DNA of 7,979 nucleotides, taken from the NCBI GenBank assembly GCA_037445085.1, contig JBBILG010000083.1, positions 1 through 7,979 of the forward strand, read 5' to 3'. The notes under the pieces are model-generated. The model did not search any database and was not told the origin of the DNA. It worked only from the letters and a program-made list of their open reading frames with translations. The DNA is from JBBILG01 sp037445085 (GTDB taxonomy: Bacteria > Pseudomonadota > Gammaproteobacteria > Burkholderiales > Methylophilaceae). The position numbers and the translations under genes were made by a program. Numbering within the stretch: the stretch's first letter is position 1; each line of letters begins with the position of its first letter. This document shows positions 1-7,963 of this stretch, in pieces.

Positions 1-1
1 T

Positions 2-295
2 GCGCACGGTTACGACGACCACCGCGACCAGCATCGTGCAGAATATGGCCGTCGCTTCCTGCAGCAGGCGGCGGAGACGCTGAAGCGGCTCGCCGCCAGG
101 AACAAGGTCACGCGTGTGGTGGTGGCGGCGGAGACCCGCGTACTAGGCATGCTGCGCCAGTTGCTGCAGGGCAGGCACGGCTTCGACCTCCTGGAAGTGG
201 GCAAGGACTACAGCAAGTTCAGCGCCCAGCAGTTGCAGGCCCAGCTTGCGTTGATGGGTATGATCGCCCCTTGCCGCAGGCCCGGCAGCTTCTGA
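2..295 (+). CDS. Host attachment / baeRF-like protein, C-terminal part (5' end outside window)
   Basis: This open frame enters from the left edge and ends at a TGA at 293-295, leaving 97 residues. The visible part begins with a His/Asp/Arg-rich segment (HGYDDHRDQHR), followed by an amphipathic helix (FLQQAAETLKRLAA), a hydrophobic strand (TRVVVAAETRVLGMLRQLL) and the ending EVGKDYSKFSAQQLQAQLALMG. This order matches the C-terminus of the 'protein required for attachment to host cells' family, which is related to archaeal/eukaryotic release factor 1 domains (baeRF). Those proteins are usually about 140-150 residues, so roughly the first third is missing here. The family name comes from plant-associated bacteria, and the molecular role is not settled. 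It ends 59 bases before the exported PCMT on the same strand, so it may be co-transcribed, but GC-rich hairpins lie between them. The family call is from remembered sequence pattern only. Confidence 0.72.
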   Translation, partial: AHGYDDHRDQHRAEYGRRFLQQAAETLKRLAARNKVTRVVVAAETRVLGMLRQLLQGRHGFDLLEVGKDYSKFSAQQLQAQLALMGMIAPCRRPGSF

Positions 296-297
296 TT

Positions 298-332
298 CGG
301 CCGCACGGCCGCCGCGGCCGGGCGCCGCCCGG
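298..332. repeat. Overlapping GC-rich inverted repeats after the host-attachment gene
   Basis: Two alternative stems are visible immediately after the stop codon. CGGCCGC at 298-304 pairs with GCGGCCG at 314-320 across a 9-base loop. CCGGGC at 318-323 pairs with GCCCGG at 327-332 across a 3-base loop. They share 318-320, so only one can form fully at a time. No T-run follows, so this is not a classical intrinsic terminator. It could attenuate or separate expression of the two genes, or simply reflect high GC content. Confidence 0.3.
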
Positions 333-354
333 TGACAGCGGCCCTTTCCACGTC

Positions 355-1089
355 ATGGCCAGGTTGACGTCTTGCGCCGCGCTGACATGTAGCCTGCTGG
401 TTGCGGCTGCGGCGGCAGCGGAGATGCCGCAGCAGGCTGCGGAGCGCCAGGCCATGGTGCGTGAGATCACCGCGCTGGCTCGGCAGACCGCTGCCGAGAC
501 CGGCCGGGCGGAAATCTCCCCCGCAGTGCTCGCGGCCATGGCGCGCGTGCCGCGCCACCGTTTCGTCCCCGCAAGCCAGCAGGCGCATGCCTATGAAAAC
601 AGGCCCTTGCCCATCGGCTATGGACAGACCATTTCCCAGCCCTACATCGTGGCATTGATGACCGACCTGCTCGCCGTCCAGCCGGGCCGGAGGGTGCTGG
701 AAATCGGCACCGGTTCCGGTTACCAGGCTGCCGTGCTGGCGGAAATGGGCGTGCAGGTATACAGCATCGAAATCGTGCCGGGCTTGGCTGCGCGCGCCGG
801 CGAGCTGCTGGGGGCCCTGTATCCGCAACGGGTTACAGCCCGCCATGGCGACGGCTACTACGGCTGGGAGCAGCGCGCCCCCTTCGATGCCATCGTCGTC
901 ACCGCCGCCGCCAGCCATGTGCCGCCGCCCCTGATCAGGCAGCTCAAGCCGGGCGGACGCATGGTGATTCCGCTCGGCGCCAGCTTCCTGGTGCAACAGC
1001 TCGTGGTGGTGGAAAAGGACGCTGGCGGTCGCGTGCGCAGCCACGAGGTGGCGCCGGTGCGCTTCGTGCCGCTTACCGGCGGGCATTAG
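355..1089 (+). CDS. pcm: Protein-L-isoaspartate O-methyltransferase, predicted exported (periplasmic PCMT)
   Basis: This 244-residue enzyme should methylate the side-chain carboxyl of L-isoaspartyl (and D-aspartyl) residues using SAM, starting repair of age-damaged proteins. Family signatures are clear: RVPRHRFVP (64-72), the active-site segment GQTISQPYIVA (90-100), SAM motif I VLEIGTGSGY (114-123), the acidic partner in YSIEIVP, the strand DAIVVTAAA (178-186) and GGRMVIPLG (200-208). The chosen ATG gives a signal-like N-terminus: one Arg, a hydrophobic stretch to about residue 16, then an Ala run with likely cleavage near residues 20-23. The protein is therefore probably periplasmic. The start has no good Shine-Dalgarno. 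A TTG at 271 overlaps the previous gene, and an ATG at 424 would remove the signal. A start at 424 would make the product cytoplasmic, so localisation depends on the start. It lies 23 bases before the membrane SpeE-like gene and is a close paralogue of the PCMT at 3503. Confidence 0.9.
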   Translation: MARLTSCAALTCSLLVAAAAAAEMPQQAAERQAMVREITALARQTAAETGRAEISPAVLAAMARVPRHRFVPASQQAHAYENRPLPIGYGQTISQPYIVALMTDLLAVQPGRRVLEIGTGSGYQAAVLAEMGVQVYSIEIVPGLAARAGELLGALYPQRVTARHGDGYYGWEQRAPFDAIVVTAAASHVPPPLIRQLKPGGRMVIPLGASFLVQQLVVVEKDAGGRVRSHEVAPVRFVPLTGGH

Positions 1090-1112
1090 CGGCGGGAGCG
1101 AGGAGAGCCGCG

Positions 1113-3506
1113 ATGCCCGTCCCGCTCCTCGCCATCGCTTGCATCTCCTGCGCCGCGCTGGGGCTGCAGATTCTCCTGATGCGGCTGTTCGCCGTGGTGC
1201 AGTGGCACCATTTCGCCTACTTGGCGGTGAGCCTGGCGCTGCTCGGCTATGGTGTCGCCGGCACCGCCCTGGCCGTGGCCGGCGACCGTGCGCGCGGCCG
1301 CGTGCGGCAGTTCTTCTCCGCGTCCGCGCTGCTGTTCGGCCTCACCGCGCCGCTGGCCTTTCAGCTTGCCCAGCAGGTGCCGTTCAACGCGCTGGAGATT
1401 CTGTGGGATATCCGGCAGTGGCAGTGGCTGGCCCTGCAAAGCCTGCTGCTGCTGGTGCCGTTCTTTTTCGCAGCCGTCTGCCTGTGCCTGGTGTTCAGCC
1501 ATTACGGTGCGGCCGCCCCGCGCATCTATGGCGCCGACCTGTGGGGGGCCGCGGCCGGGGCGGGGCTGGCCCTGGTCTTGTTGTTCTTCCTGCCGCCGCA
1601 GCGGGCGCTGTTGGTGGTGGCCGGCCTGGCGCTAGCCGCCGCTGCACTGGGCTGGCGTGGAGCGATCCGGCCGGGCTGGCTGCTGCTGGTGCCGGCCCTG
1701 GCGCTGCCCTGGGCGGTTCCGATCGCCTGGCTGCCGCTCGACCCCTCGCCCTACAAGAGCCTGAGCCAGGCGCGCCTGCTGCCTGGTGCGCGCGTGGTGG
1801 AGGAACGCCATGGTCCCATGGGCGAGCTGGTGCTGCTGGAGAATGCCCGGGTGCCACTGCGCCACGCGCCTGGTTTGAGTCTCGCGGCGCAGGCGGAGCC
1901 GCCGCCGCAGCTCGCCCTGTATGTCGACGGCGAGGGGCCGGCGGCCATTACCCGGCGGGATGCCGGCGTGGCGTCGCTGGCCTTTCTCGGCCAGATGCCT
2001 TCGGCATTGCCCTATCGGCTGCTGCGGCAGCCGCGTGTGCTGGTGCTGGGGGCGGGGGCCGGCATGGAGGTGTTGCAGGCCCTGCACCATGATGCGGCGC
2101 AGGTGCACGCGGTCGAACTGAACGGCGCCCTGGCGGCGCTGCTGCGCGATACCGCGGAACCCCATGCCGGCGGCCTGTACCGCGACCCCCGGGTGCGTCT
2201 GCACGTGGCCGAGGCGCGCAGTTTCCTTGCCGGCCAGGCTGGCGGCTACCAGCTCGTCGTTCTGCCGCTGTCCGGCAGCGCTGCGGCCAGCGCTGCCGGC
2301 CTGTACGGCATGAGCGAGGATTATCTGCTCACCCGCCAGGCCATGCGTGAATATCTGCGCCACCTGTCGCCGCATGGCATGCTCGCCGTCAACCGCTGGC
2401 TGCATCTGCCGCCGCGCGATCTGCTCAAGCTCGCCGCTACCGCGATCGAGGTGCTGGAGGCGCAGGGCGTGTCGCAGCCGCTGCGCCAGATCGCCCTGCT
2501 GCGCGGCTGGCAGACGGCCGTGCTGCTGGTGAAGCGCAGTCCGTTCACGGCGGAGGAAATCGCCGCCATGCGCGACTTCGCCACCGCCTGGGCCTTCGAC
2601 CTGGAGTGGGCGGCGGGCGCTGCGGTCGCGGCCGACCAGCACGCGCGGCAGGCCCGTTTCGCCGAGGCATTCGCGGCGCTGGGCGGCCCGGCGCGCGAGG
2701 ATTTCATGCGCCGCTACAAGTTCGACATCCGGCCGGCCGACGACGACAGACCGTATTTTCATCACTTCTTCCGCTGGAGCTCGCTGACGGAAATCCTCTC
2801 CCTGCGCGACCGTGGCGGCCTGCCGCTGCTGGAAATGGGCTACCCGGTGCTGCTGGCGACCTGGCTGCAGGCGCTGCTGCTGAGTGCGCTGCTCATCCTG
2901 CTGCCGCTGCGCCTCGCCGCAGGCACGCGCGCCAGCGGCAGCGTCGGCCGCGGCAGCGTGTTTGCCTACTTCGCCATGCTTGGCACCGCCTTCATGCTGC
3001 TGGAAATCGCCTTCATGCAGAAGCTTGCGCTGTTCCTCGGGCATCCGCTGTATGCCGCGGCCGCGGTGCTGACCATGTTCCTGTGCGGCGCCGGCATCGG
3101 CAGCCGCGTTTCCGCCCGGCTGCATGACCGGCCGTACTGGCCGCTGGCCGGCATCGTGCTGTGGGGTGGCCTGTGTCTTGCCCTCCTGCCGTTACTGGCC
3201 GCACACGGCATGGGCTGGCCGCTGGCACTGCGGATTGCCGCGGTGGCCATGCTGGTGATGCCGCTGGCGTTCTGCATGGGCATGCCGTTTCCGCTCGGCA
3301 TGCGCCGGCTGGCCGCACGGCAGCCGCGGTTGCTGCCGTGGGCTTATGGCGTCAATGCCTGCTTCTCGGTCATGGGCGCGCCGCTGGCGGTGCTGCTGGC
3401 GATTGCCTTCGGCTTCCAGCGGGTGGTGCTGGCGGCGCTGCTGCTGTATGCGGCGGCCGCGCTGCTGTCCGGCTGGCTGCGTGAAGCGCCGCGGGGCATC
3501 CCATGA
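1113..3506 (+). CDS. Integral membrane protein with degenerate spermidine-synthase-like (SpeE) domain
   Basis: A 797-residue protein with an AGGAG site at 1101-1105 in front of the ATG. By eye there are seven N-terminal membrane segments (about 4-28, 33-57, 66-89, 104-129, 138-161, 164-181, 188-208), a soluble region to about 570, and seven more segments to the C-terminus. The soluble part has the family's DPSPYKSLSQ strand region (210-219), a Rossmann motif VLVLGAGAGMEV (about 309-320) and the RPADDDRPYFHHFFRW block near 540. Aminopropyltransferase residues are lost: GGGDG reads GAGAG, the acidic pair after motif I reads VELN, and the catalytic D-S-S/T-D reads PLSG (385-388). Polyamine synthesis is therefore unlikely, though SAM or a relative may still bind. 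Conserved membrane motifs are EIAFMQK (631-637), GMPFPLGMRRL (from 723) and PWAYGVN (742-748). Arg-rich loops (58-65, and near 600-612, 665-675 and 727-740) suggest a periplasmic soluble domain. The function is unknown; a SAM-linked transporter, sensor or transferase is possible. Confidence 0.85.
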   Translation: MPVPLLAIACISCAALGLQILLMRLFAVVQWHHFAYLAVSLALLGYGVAGTALAVAGDRARGRVRQFFSASALLFGLTAPLAFQLAQQVPFNALEILWDIRQWQWLALQSLLLLVPFFFAAVCLCLVFSHYGAAAPRIYGADLWGAAAGAGLALVLLFFLPPQRALLVVAGLALAAAALGWRGAIRPGWLLLVPALALPWAVPIAWLPLDPSPYKSLSQARLLPGARVVEERHGPMGELVLLENARVPLRHAPGLSLAAQAEPPPQLALYVDGEGPAAITRRDAGVASLAFLGQMPSALPYRLLRQPRVLVLGAGAGMEVLQALHHDAAQVHAVELNGALAALLRDTAEPHAGGLYRDPRVRLHVAEARSFLAGQAGGYQLVVLPLSGSAAASAAGLYGMSEDYLLTRQAMREYLRHLSPHGMLAVNRWLHLPPRDLLKLAATAIEVLEAQGVSQPLRQIALLRGWQTAVLLVKRSPFTAEEIAAMRDFATAWAFDLEWAAGAAVAADQHARQARFAEAFAALGGPAREDFMRRYKFDIRPADDDRPYFHHFFRWSSLTEILSLRDRGGLPLLEMGYPVLLATWLQALLLSALLILLPLRLAAGTRASGSVGRGSVFAYFAMLGTAFMLLEIAFMQKLALFLGHPLYAAAAVLTMFLCGAGIGSRVSARLHDRPYWPLAGIVLWGGLCLALLPLLAAHGMGWPLALRIAAVAMLVMPLAFCMGMPFPLGMRRLAARQPRLLPWAYGVNACFSVMGAPLAVLLAIAFGFQRVVLAALLLYAAAALLSGWLREAPRGIP

Positions 3507-4204
3507 GCTGGAAGCAGGAGCCGGAATACGACGAGGCCGCCTGGGAGGCGCAACGCGATGCCCTGCTGGAGGAAGTGGCGACGCTGGCGGCCGAGATCAA
3601 CCCGCACTACGGTGCGCCGCCGCTTTCCGAGGTCACGCTTGAAGCGCTGCGGCGGGTGCCGCGCCACCGCTTCGTGCCGTCCGAGCAGCGCCGCTACGCC
3701 TATCTCAACCAGCCGCTTTCCATCGGCCATGGCCAGACCATTTCGCAGCCCTACATCGTCGCCCTAATGACCGACCTGCTGGCGCTTCGTCCCGGCGACC
3801 GCGTGCTGGAAGTGGGCACCGGCTGCGGCTACCAGTCGGCGGTGCTGGCCGAAGCGGGGGCGGAAGTCTATTCCGTCGAGATCGTCCCTACGCTGGCCGA
3901 GCAGGCAGCGGCCAGGCTGGCGGAACTGGGTTATCATCGGGTGCGGGTGCGCGTCGGCGACGGCGCGTGCGGCTGGCCGGAGCATGCGCCCTTCGATGGC
4001 ATCATCGTCACGGCGGGCGCACGCCACATCCCCCCGGCGCTTCTCACCCAGCTCGGGCCGGGCGGGCGCCTGGTGGTGCCGCTGGGGGAGGCGTGGGCGA
4101 CCCAGGAGCTCACGTTGATCCGCAAGGCCAAGCACGGTGGCCTGCATACCCAGGCCATCATGCCGGTACGTTTCGTGCCGCTGACCAGCAAAGGAGAACC
4201 ATGA
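3503..4204 (+). CDS. pcm: Protein-L-isoaspartate O-methyltransferase, cytoplasmic paralogue
   Basis: A 233-residue SAM-dependent repair methyltransferase without a signal peptide. Its N-terminus is an acidic, Trp-containing extension (MSWKQEPEYDEAAWEAQRDA) ahead of the usual fold. Motifs are RVPRHRFVPS (51-60), GQTISQPYIVA (77-87), SAM motif I VLEVGTGCGY (101-110), YSVEIVP, DGIIVTAGA and GGRLVVPLG, with the ending PVRFVPLT shared with the exported copy. The size is slightly larger than E. coli Pcm (208 residues). The ATG overlaps the stop of the membrane gene (ATGA) and has no strong Shine-Dalgarno of its own, implying translational coupling. The next gene overlaps it in the same way. The two PCMTs share long near-identical DNA in the GQTISQPY region, so one is probably a duplicate of the other, or both belong to one closely related subfamily. 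Confidence 0.93.
   Translation: MSWKQEPEYDEAAWEAQRDALLEEVATLAAEINPHYGAPPLSEVTLEALRRVPRHRFVPSEQRRYAYLNQPLSIGHGQTISQPYIVALMTDLLALRPGDRVLEVGTGCGYQSAVLAEAGAEVYSVEIVPTLAEQAAARLAELGYHRVRVRVGDGACGWPEHAPFDGIIVTAGARHIPPALLTQLGPGGRLVVPLGEAWATQELTLIRKAKHGGLHTQAIMPVRFVPLTSKGEP
4191..4196 (+). promoter_or_regulatory. Shine-Dalgarno site fixing the start of the PQQ dehydrogenase
   Basis: AAGGAG lies four bases before the ATG at 4201, inside the last codons of the preceding PCMT. The same frame stays open upstream to an ATG at 3967, deep inside the PCMT coding region, where the translation is Arg/His/Ala-rich and unlike the family. This site and the signal-like sequence after 4201 decide in favour of the shorter protein. 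Confidence 0.75.
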
Positions 4205-5328
4205 ACTATTCCAACCTGAATACTGTGCAATCGACCATTTGGGCCATCCTGCTGCTGGCCGCACTGTACGTGTTTCCGGCAGACGCTGCCGTGCAGGCCG
4301 GCCAGCAGCGTCTGCAAGTGCAGACCGTGGCGGAAGGGCTGGAGGAAGCCTGGGGCTTGGCCATTCTGCCGGACGGCCGCCTGCTGGTGACGGAAAAGCC
4401 CGGCCGCCTGCGCGTGATCGCCGACGGCCGCCTGCTGCCGGAGCCGGTGGCGGGGCTGCCCGCCGTTGCCGAGCACGGCCAGGGCGGCCTGCTCGACGTG
4501 GCGCTGCACCCGCGCTTCGAGGAGAACCGCTGGGTCTATCTTGCCTATGCCGCCAGGGGCAAGGGCGGTTACGGCACCGAGGTGTACCGCGCGCGGCTGG
4601 ACGGCATGCACCTTGCCGACGGCAAGGTGATCTTCCGCCAGACACCCAAGCTGGGCGGCGGCCGCCACTTCGGGGCGCGCCTGCTGTTCGACCGTGCAGG
4701 CCATCTCTACATCACCCTGGGTGACCGCGGCGACGAGGATCTGGCGCAGGGCCTCGACCAGCACGTGGGCAAGGTGGTGCGGCTTGCCGATGATGGCCGC
4801 GTGCCAGCCGACAATCCCTTCGTCGGCAAGTCCGGCGTGCTGCCGGAAATCTACAGCTACGGCCACCGCAACGTGCAGGGCGCAGCGCTCGATCCGCGCA
4901 GCGGGCAGGTGTGGACACACGAACACGGCCCGCAGGGCGGCGACGAGATCAACATCCTGCGGGCCGGCGTCAACTACGGCTGGCCGGTGATCACCTACGG
5001 CGTCAACTACGTGACCGGCACCAGGATAGGCGAAGGCACGCACAAGGAGGGCATGGCGCAACCGCTCTACAAGTGGGTGCCCTCCATCGCGCCCTCGGGG
5101 ATGGCCTTCTACGAGGGCGATGCCATTCCCGCTTGGCGCGGCAGCCTGTTCATCGGCTCGCTCAAGTTCCGCCAGTTGGTGCGGCTCAGCCTGGACAGCG
5201 AGCGGGTGACGGGAGAGGAGCGCCTGCTCGACGGCATCGGCCGCGTGCGCGATGTGCGCGCGGGGCCGGACGGCCTGCTCTACCTGCTGGTGGACGGCCG
5301 CGTGCTGCGCCTGCAGCCGGCGCGTTGA
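4201..5328 (+). CDS. PQQ-dependent aldose sugar dehydrogenase (soluble GDH / YliI-Asd family)
   Basis: A 375-residue six-bladed beta-propeller dehydrogenase, close in length to E. coli YliI. It should oxidise aldoses to lactones with PQQ and pass electrons to a periplasmic or membrane acceptor. Residues matching soluble glucose dehydrogenase are visible: Gln94 in GQGGLLDVALHP, the likely catalytic base His156 in GRHFGARL, Arg223-Asn224 in YGHRNVQG, the HEHGPQGGDEIN segment, Lys322 in GSLKFRQL, and Arg348 and Arg350 in GRVRDVRAGPDG. All cofactor contacts I can place are present, so the enzyme looks active. The N-terminus has a hydrophobic core (TIWAILLLAALYVF) and an AxA-type site (ADA, then AVQA), but no Lys or Arg before the core, which is unusual for a Sec signal. 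The ATG overlaps the PCMT stop (ATGA). No PQQ synthesis genes are in the window, so the cofactor source is unknown. Confidence 0.9.
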   Translation: MNYSNLNTVQSTIWAILLLAALYVFPADAAVQAGQQRLQVQTVAEGLEEAWGLAILPDGRLLVTEKPGRLRVIADGRLLPEPVAGLPAVAEHGQGGLLDVALHPRFEENRWVYLAYAARGKGGYGTEVYRARLDGMHLADGKVIFRQTPKLGGGRHFGARLLFDRAGHLYITLGDRGDEDLAQGLDQHVGKVVRLADDGRVPADNPFVGKSGVLPEIYSYGHRNVQGAALDPRSGQVWTHEHGPQGGDEINILRAGVNYGWPVITYGVNYVTGTRIGEGTHKEGMAQPLYKWVPSIAPSGMAFYEGDAIPAWRGSLFIGSLKFRQLVRLSLDSERVTGEERLLDGIGRVRDVRAGPDGLLYLLVDGRVLRLQPAR

Positions 5329-5360
5329 GACTGCCACGGCGGCGAGGCGATGTCGACCGC

Positions 5361-5378
5361 GCCGGCCCGCTGGCCGGC
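5361..5378. terminator. Hairpin between convergent operons, possible bidirectional terminator
   Basis: GCCGGCC (5361-5367), loop CGCT (5368-5371), GGCCGGC (5372-5378) forms a perfect 7-bp all-GC stem. It sits in the 50-base gap between the stop of the PQQ dehydrogenase and the stop of amrS, directly touching the amrS TAA. Neither strand has a T-run after it, so classical intrinsic termination is not assured. Position between convergent genes is the main argument. Confidence 0.42.
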
Positions 5379-6488
<1,110 letters not shown>

Positions 6489-6499
6489 GATGTTTGCTC

Positions 6500-7075
6500 C
6501 TACGCCGGCGCCGTCTGGCCGGCAGCCGGTTCTTTCCATTTTTCCACGGTGTAGCGGGACAGCCGGATATCGGCCGCCCAGAACCGTGCAGGCAGGCCCG
6601 CCTTCCGTTTCAGGTGTGCCAGGAATTCCTCGCGCGTCGGCAGTTGCTCCCACACCTGCGGCAGAAAGGTGCCGCGGTGGCGTCCGTATTCCAGCGCCAC
6701 GCCGTCCACGCCGGGACGCAGCTGCGCCAGTGCCTCGGCTTCGCTGGAAAACCGCAGGGGCGTTTGCGGCGACAGCAGCGAGACCTCGATGCGGGTGGCG
6801 GGCGGTTCCTCCGCCGTGAGGGGAGGAAAGCGTGGATCGTGCAGCGCGGCGTGGACGGCGTTGGCGCATACGTCCTGCCACAGCGGCCGCTGCGCTTCCA
6901 GGCTGCCGATGCAGCCGCGCAGCCGGCCGTCCCGGGTGAGCGTGACGAAGGTCGCGCCGGGCGCCTGCAGCCAGGGCGCCGAGGCATCGGGCGGATTCGC
7001 AGACAAGCCGAACTGCCCGGCGATGGCGTCGCGCGCCAGGGCCAGCAGGATGCGGCCGCGTTCGGCATCGTTCAT
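6500..7075 (-). CDS. amrA: AmmeMemoRadiSam system protein A (AMMECR1 domain)
   Basis: A 191-residue AMMECR1-family protein. The hallmark LRGCIGS is at residues 52-58, preceded by the strand FVTLTRDGR and followed by AVHAALHDPRFPPLTAEE, IEVSLLS, GVDGVALEYG and the helix REEFLAHLKRKAGLP, all in family order. Human AMMECR1 is the disease-linked relative, but the biochemical role is unknown; the conserved LRGCIG is often suggested to form an active or binding surface. The ATG overlaps the TGA of amrB (ATGA) without a clear Shine-Dalgarno, so translation is probably coupled. The open frame continues upstream through amrB, but that translation is low-complexity and rejected. The stop codon overlaps the ribosome site of amrS. 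It is probably a soluble cytoplasmic protein, since no signal or membrane segment is visible. Confidence 0.92.
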   Translation of the reverse strand: MNDAERGRILLALARDAIAGQFGLSANPPDASAPWLQAPGATFVTLTRDGRLRGCIGSLEAQRPLWQDVCANAVHAALHDPRFPPLTAEEPPATRIEVSLLSPQTPLRFSSEAEALAQLRPGVDGVALEYGRHRGTFLPQVWEQLPTREEFLAHLKRKAGLPARFWAADIRLSRYTVEKWKEPAAGQTAPA

Positions 7076-7869
7076 GGCGCTTCGGTGAAGGCGAAGGCGC
7101 CGTAGCCGACCACCCTGGAGCGGTCCCCGGCGGTATCGCCGGAATTGCGCAGGTCGAGGAGATGCGGCTTCAGTCCGCGCCGCCGCGCCACCACCAGCAG
7201 GCCGCTCACCGGCGTGCCGCCGCACGCCTGCTCGTGGCCGATGGGCTCGCGCAGGTGCAGGATGGCATCGGCGGTGGCGCCGTCCACCTGCTTGGCCGTG
7301 GCGTAGGGCAGGTAGTGCGAGAGGTCCGAGCTGATGACGATGAGGGTTTCCTCGCCGCCCCACAGCCGCTCCATCACCTCGGCCACTTCCTCCGGCGTGG
7401 CCATGCCCACCGCCAGCGGCAGCAGCCGGAAGTCCGGCAGCAGCGCCTGCAGGAAGGGCAGTTGCACTTCCAGCGAGTGTTCCAGGGCATGCGCCTCGCG
7501 GCTGATGCTGACCTGCGGCAGGTCGGCGATTCGCCGCGCCGCCTCCTGATCGATGGGGATGCGGCCCAGCGGCGTGGCGAAGTGGTCCGCGCCGGGCAGC
7601 GCCAGGCCGCGCACGGCTACACGGTGGGTCGGCCCCAGCAGCACCACGCGGCGGATGCGCTCCGCATAGGGCTTCAGCAAGGCGTAGGCGCGGGCGGCAA
7701 CGGGGCCGGAATAGACATAGCCGGCATGCGGGGCAATCAGCGCCTTGGGTGGCTGCGGCAGCCATGGCGGGCCGGCTTCCGCCAGCAGGGCGGCGATGTC
7801 CTCGGCCAGCACGGTGGCATTGTCAGGATAGAACATGCCGGCAACGGCAGGGGGGCGGGTGGTGGACAT
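7072..7869 (-). CDS. amrB: AmmeMemoRadiSam system protein B (MEMO family)
   Basis: A 265-residue MEMO-like protein related to extradiol (LigB-type) dioxygenases. The N-terminus RPPAVAGMFYP is diagnostic. Candidate metal or active-site residues are His48 in APHAGYVYSG, His82 in LLGPTHRV, His185 in SSDLSHYLPY and Cys216 in ACGGTPV; human MEMO1 uses a comparable His/His/Cys set. EHSLEVQLPFLQ (130-141) and the C-terminal VGYGAFAF are also family features. The start is supported by GAGGAGG (complement of 7875-7881), five bases before the ATG, the best ribosome site in this operon. It is the first gene of the amr operon and is followed by amrA with an ATGA overlap. The family is linked in the literature to metal and redox binding in eukaryotes; the bacterial reaction is not known to me. 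No signal peptide is visible. Confidence 0.94.
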   Translation of the reverse strand: MSTTRPPAVAGMFYPDNATVLAEDIAALLAEAGPPWLPQPPKALIAPHAGYVYSGPVAARAYALLKPYAERIRRVVLLGPTHRVAVRGLALPGADHFATPLGRIPIDQEAARRIADLPQVSISREAHALEHSLEVQLPFLQALLPDFRLLPLAVGMATPEEVAEVMERLWGGEETLIVISSDLSHYLPYATAKQVDGATADAILHLREPIGHEQACGGTPVSGLLVVARRRGLKPHLLDLRNSGDTAGDRSRVVGYGAFAFTEAP

Positions 7870-7923
7870 GGGCGCCTCCTCGAAAAGCTCCGGTCGGGCC
7901 GTGGCGGGGCGGACGGGGCAACA

Positions 7924-7932
7924 TGGTATGAT
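7924..7932 (+). promoter_or_regulatory. Possible extended -10 promoter facing out of the window
   Basis: TGGTATGAT matches the extended -10 consensus (TGnTATAAT) with one mismatch. It sits at the left of a short AT-rich patch (7921-7958) in otherwise very GC-rich DNA, upstream of the divergent amr operon. No -35 box is visible about 17 bases upstream, which is tolerable for an extended -10. It would drive a rightward gene outside the window. On the minus strand the same patch has GATAAT, but I found no convincing -35 for the amr operon. Confidence 0.33.
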
Positions 7933-7963
7933 CCCAGATTATCCATTAGATCCAAAGCACGGC

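Noticed and set aside
271..354. TTG start extending the first PCMT upstream
   Set aside because: It overlaps the end of the host-attachment gene and adds an Arg/Pro/Gly-rich segment that would bury the signal peptide. The ATG at 355 fits better, although neither has a good ribosome site.
208..1086. Long minus-strand open frame opposite the exported PCMT
   Set aside because: The translation is His/Gln/Arg-rich without any recognisable motif, while the plus strand carries clear PCMT motifs. It is a typical high-GC antisense shadow.
1632..3125. 497-residue minus-strand open frame opposite the membrane protein
   Set aside because: Composition is Gln/Arg/His-rich and low in hydrophobic order; the plus strand shows conserved family motifs throughout.
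1113..3506. True fused transporter/spermidine synthase
   Set aside because: The catalytic acidic residues of aminopropyltransferases are missing, and the membrane parts do not show an MFS signature I can identify.
6489..6881. N-terminal extension of amrS
   Set aside because: The extra residues overlap amrA in another frame, are Arg/Ala-rich, and GGAG sits correctly before the ATG at 6488.
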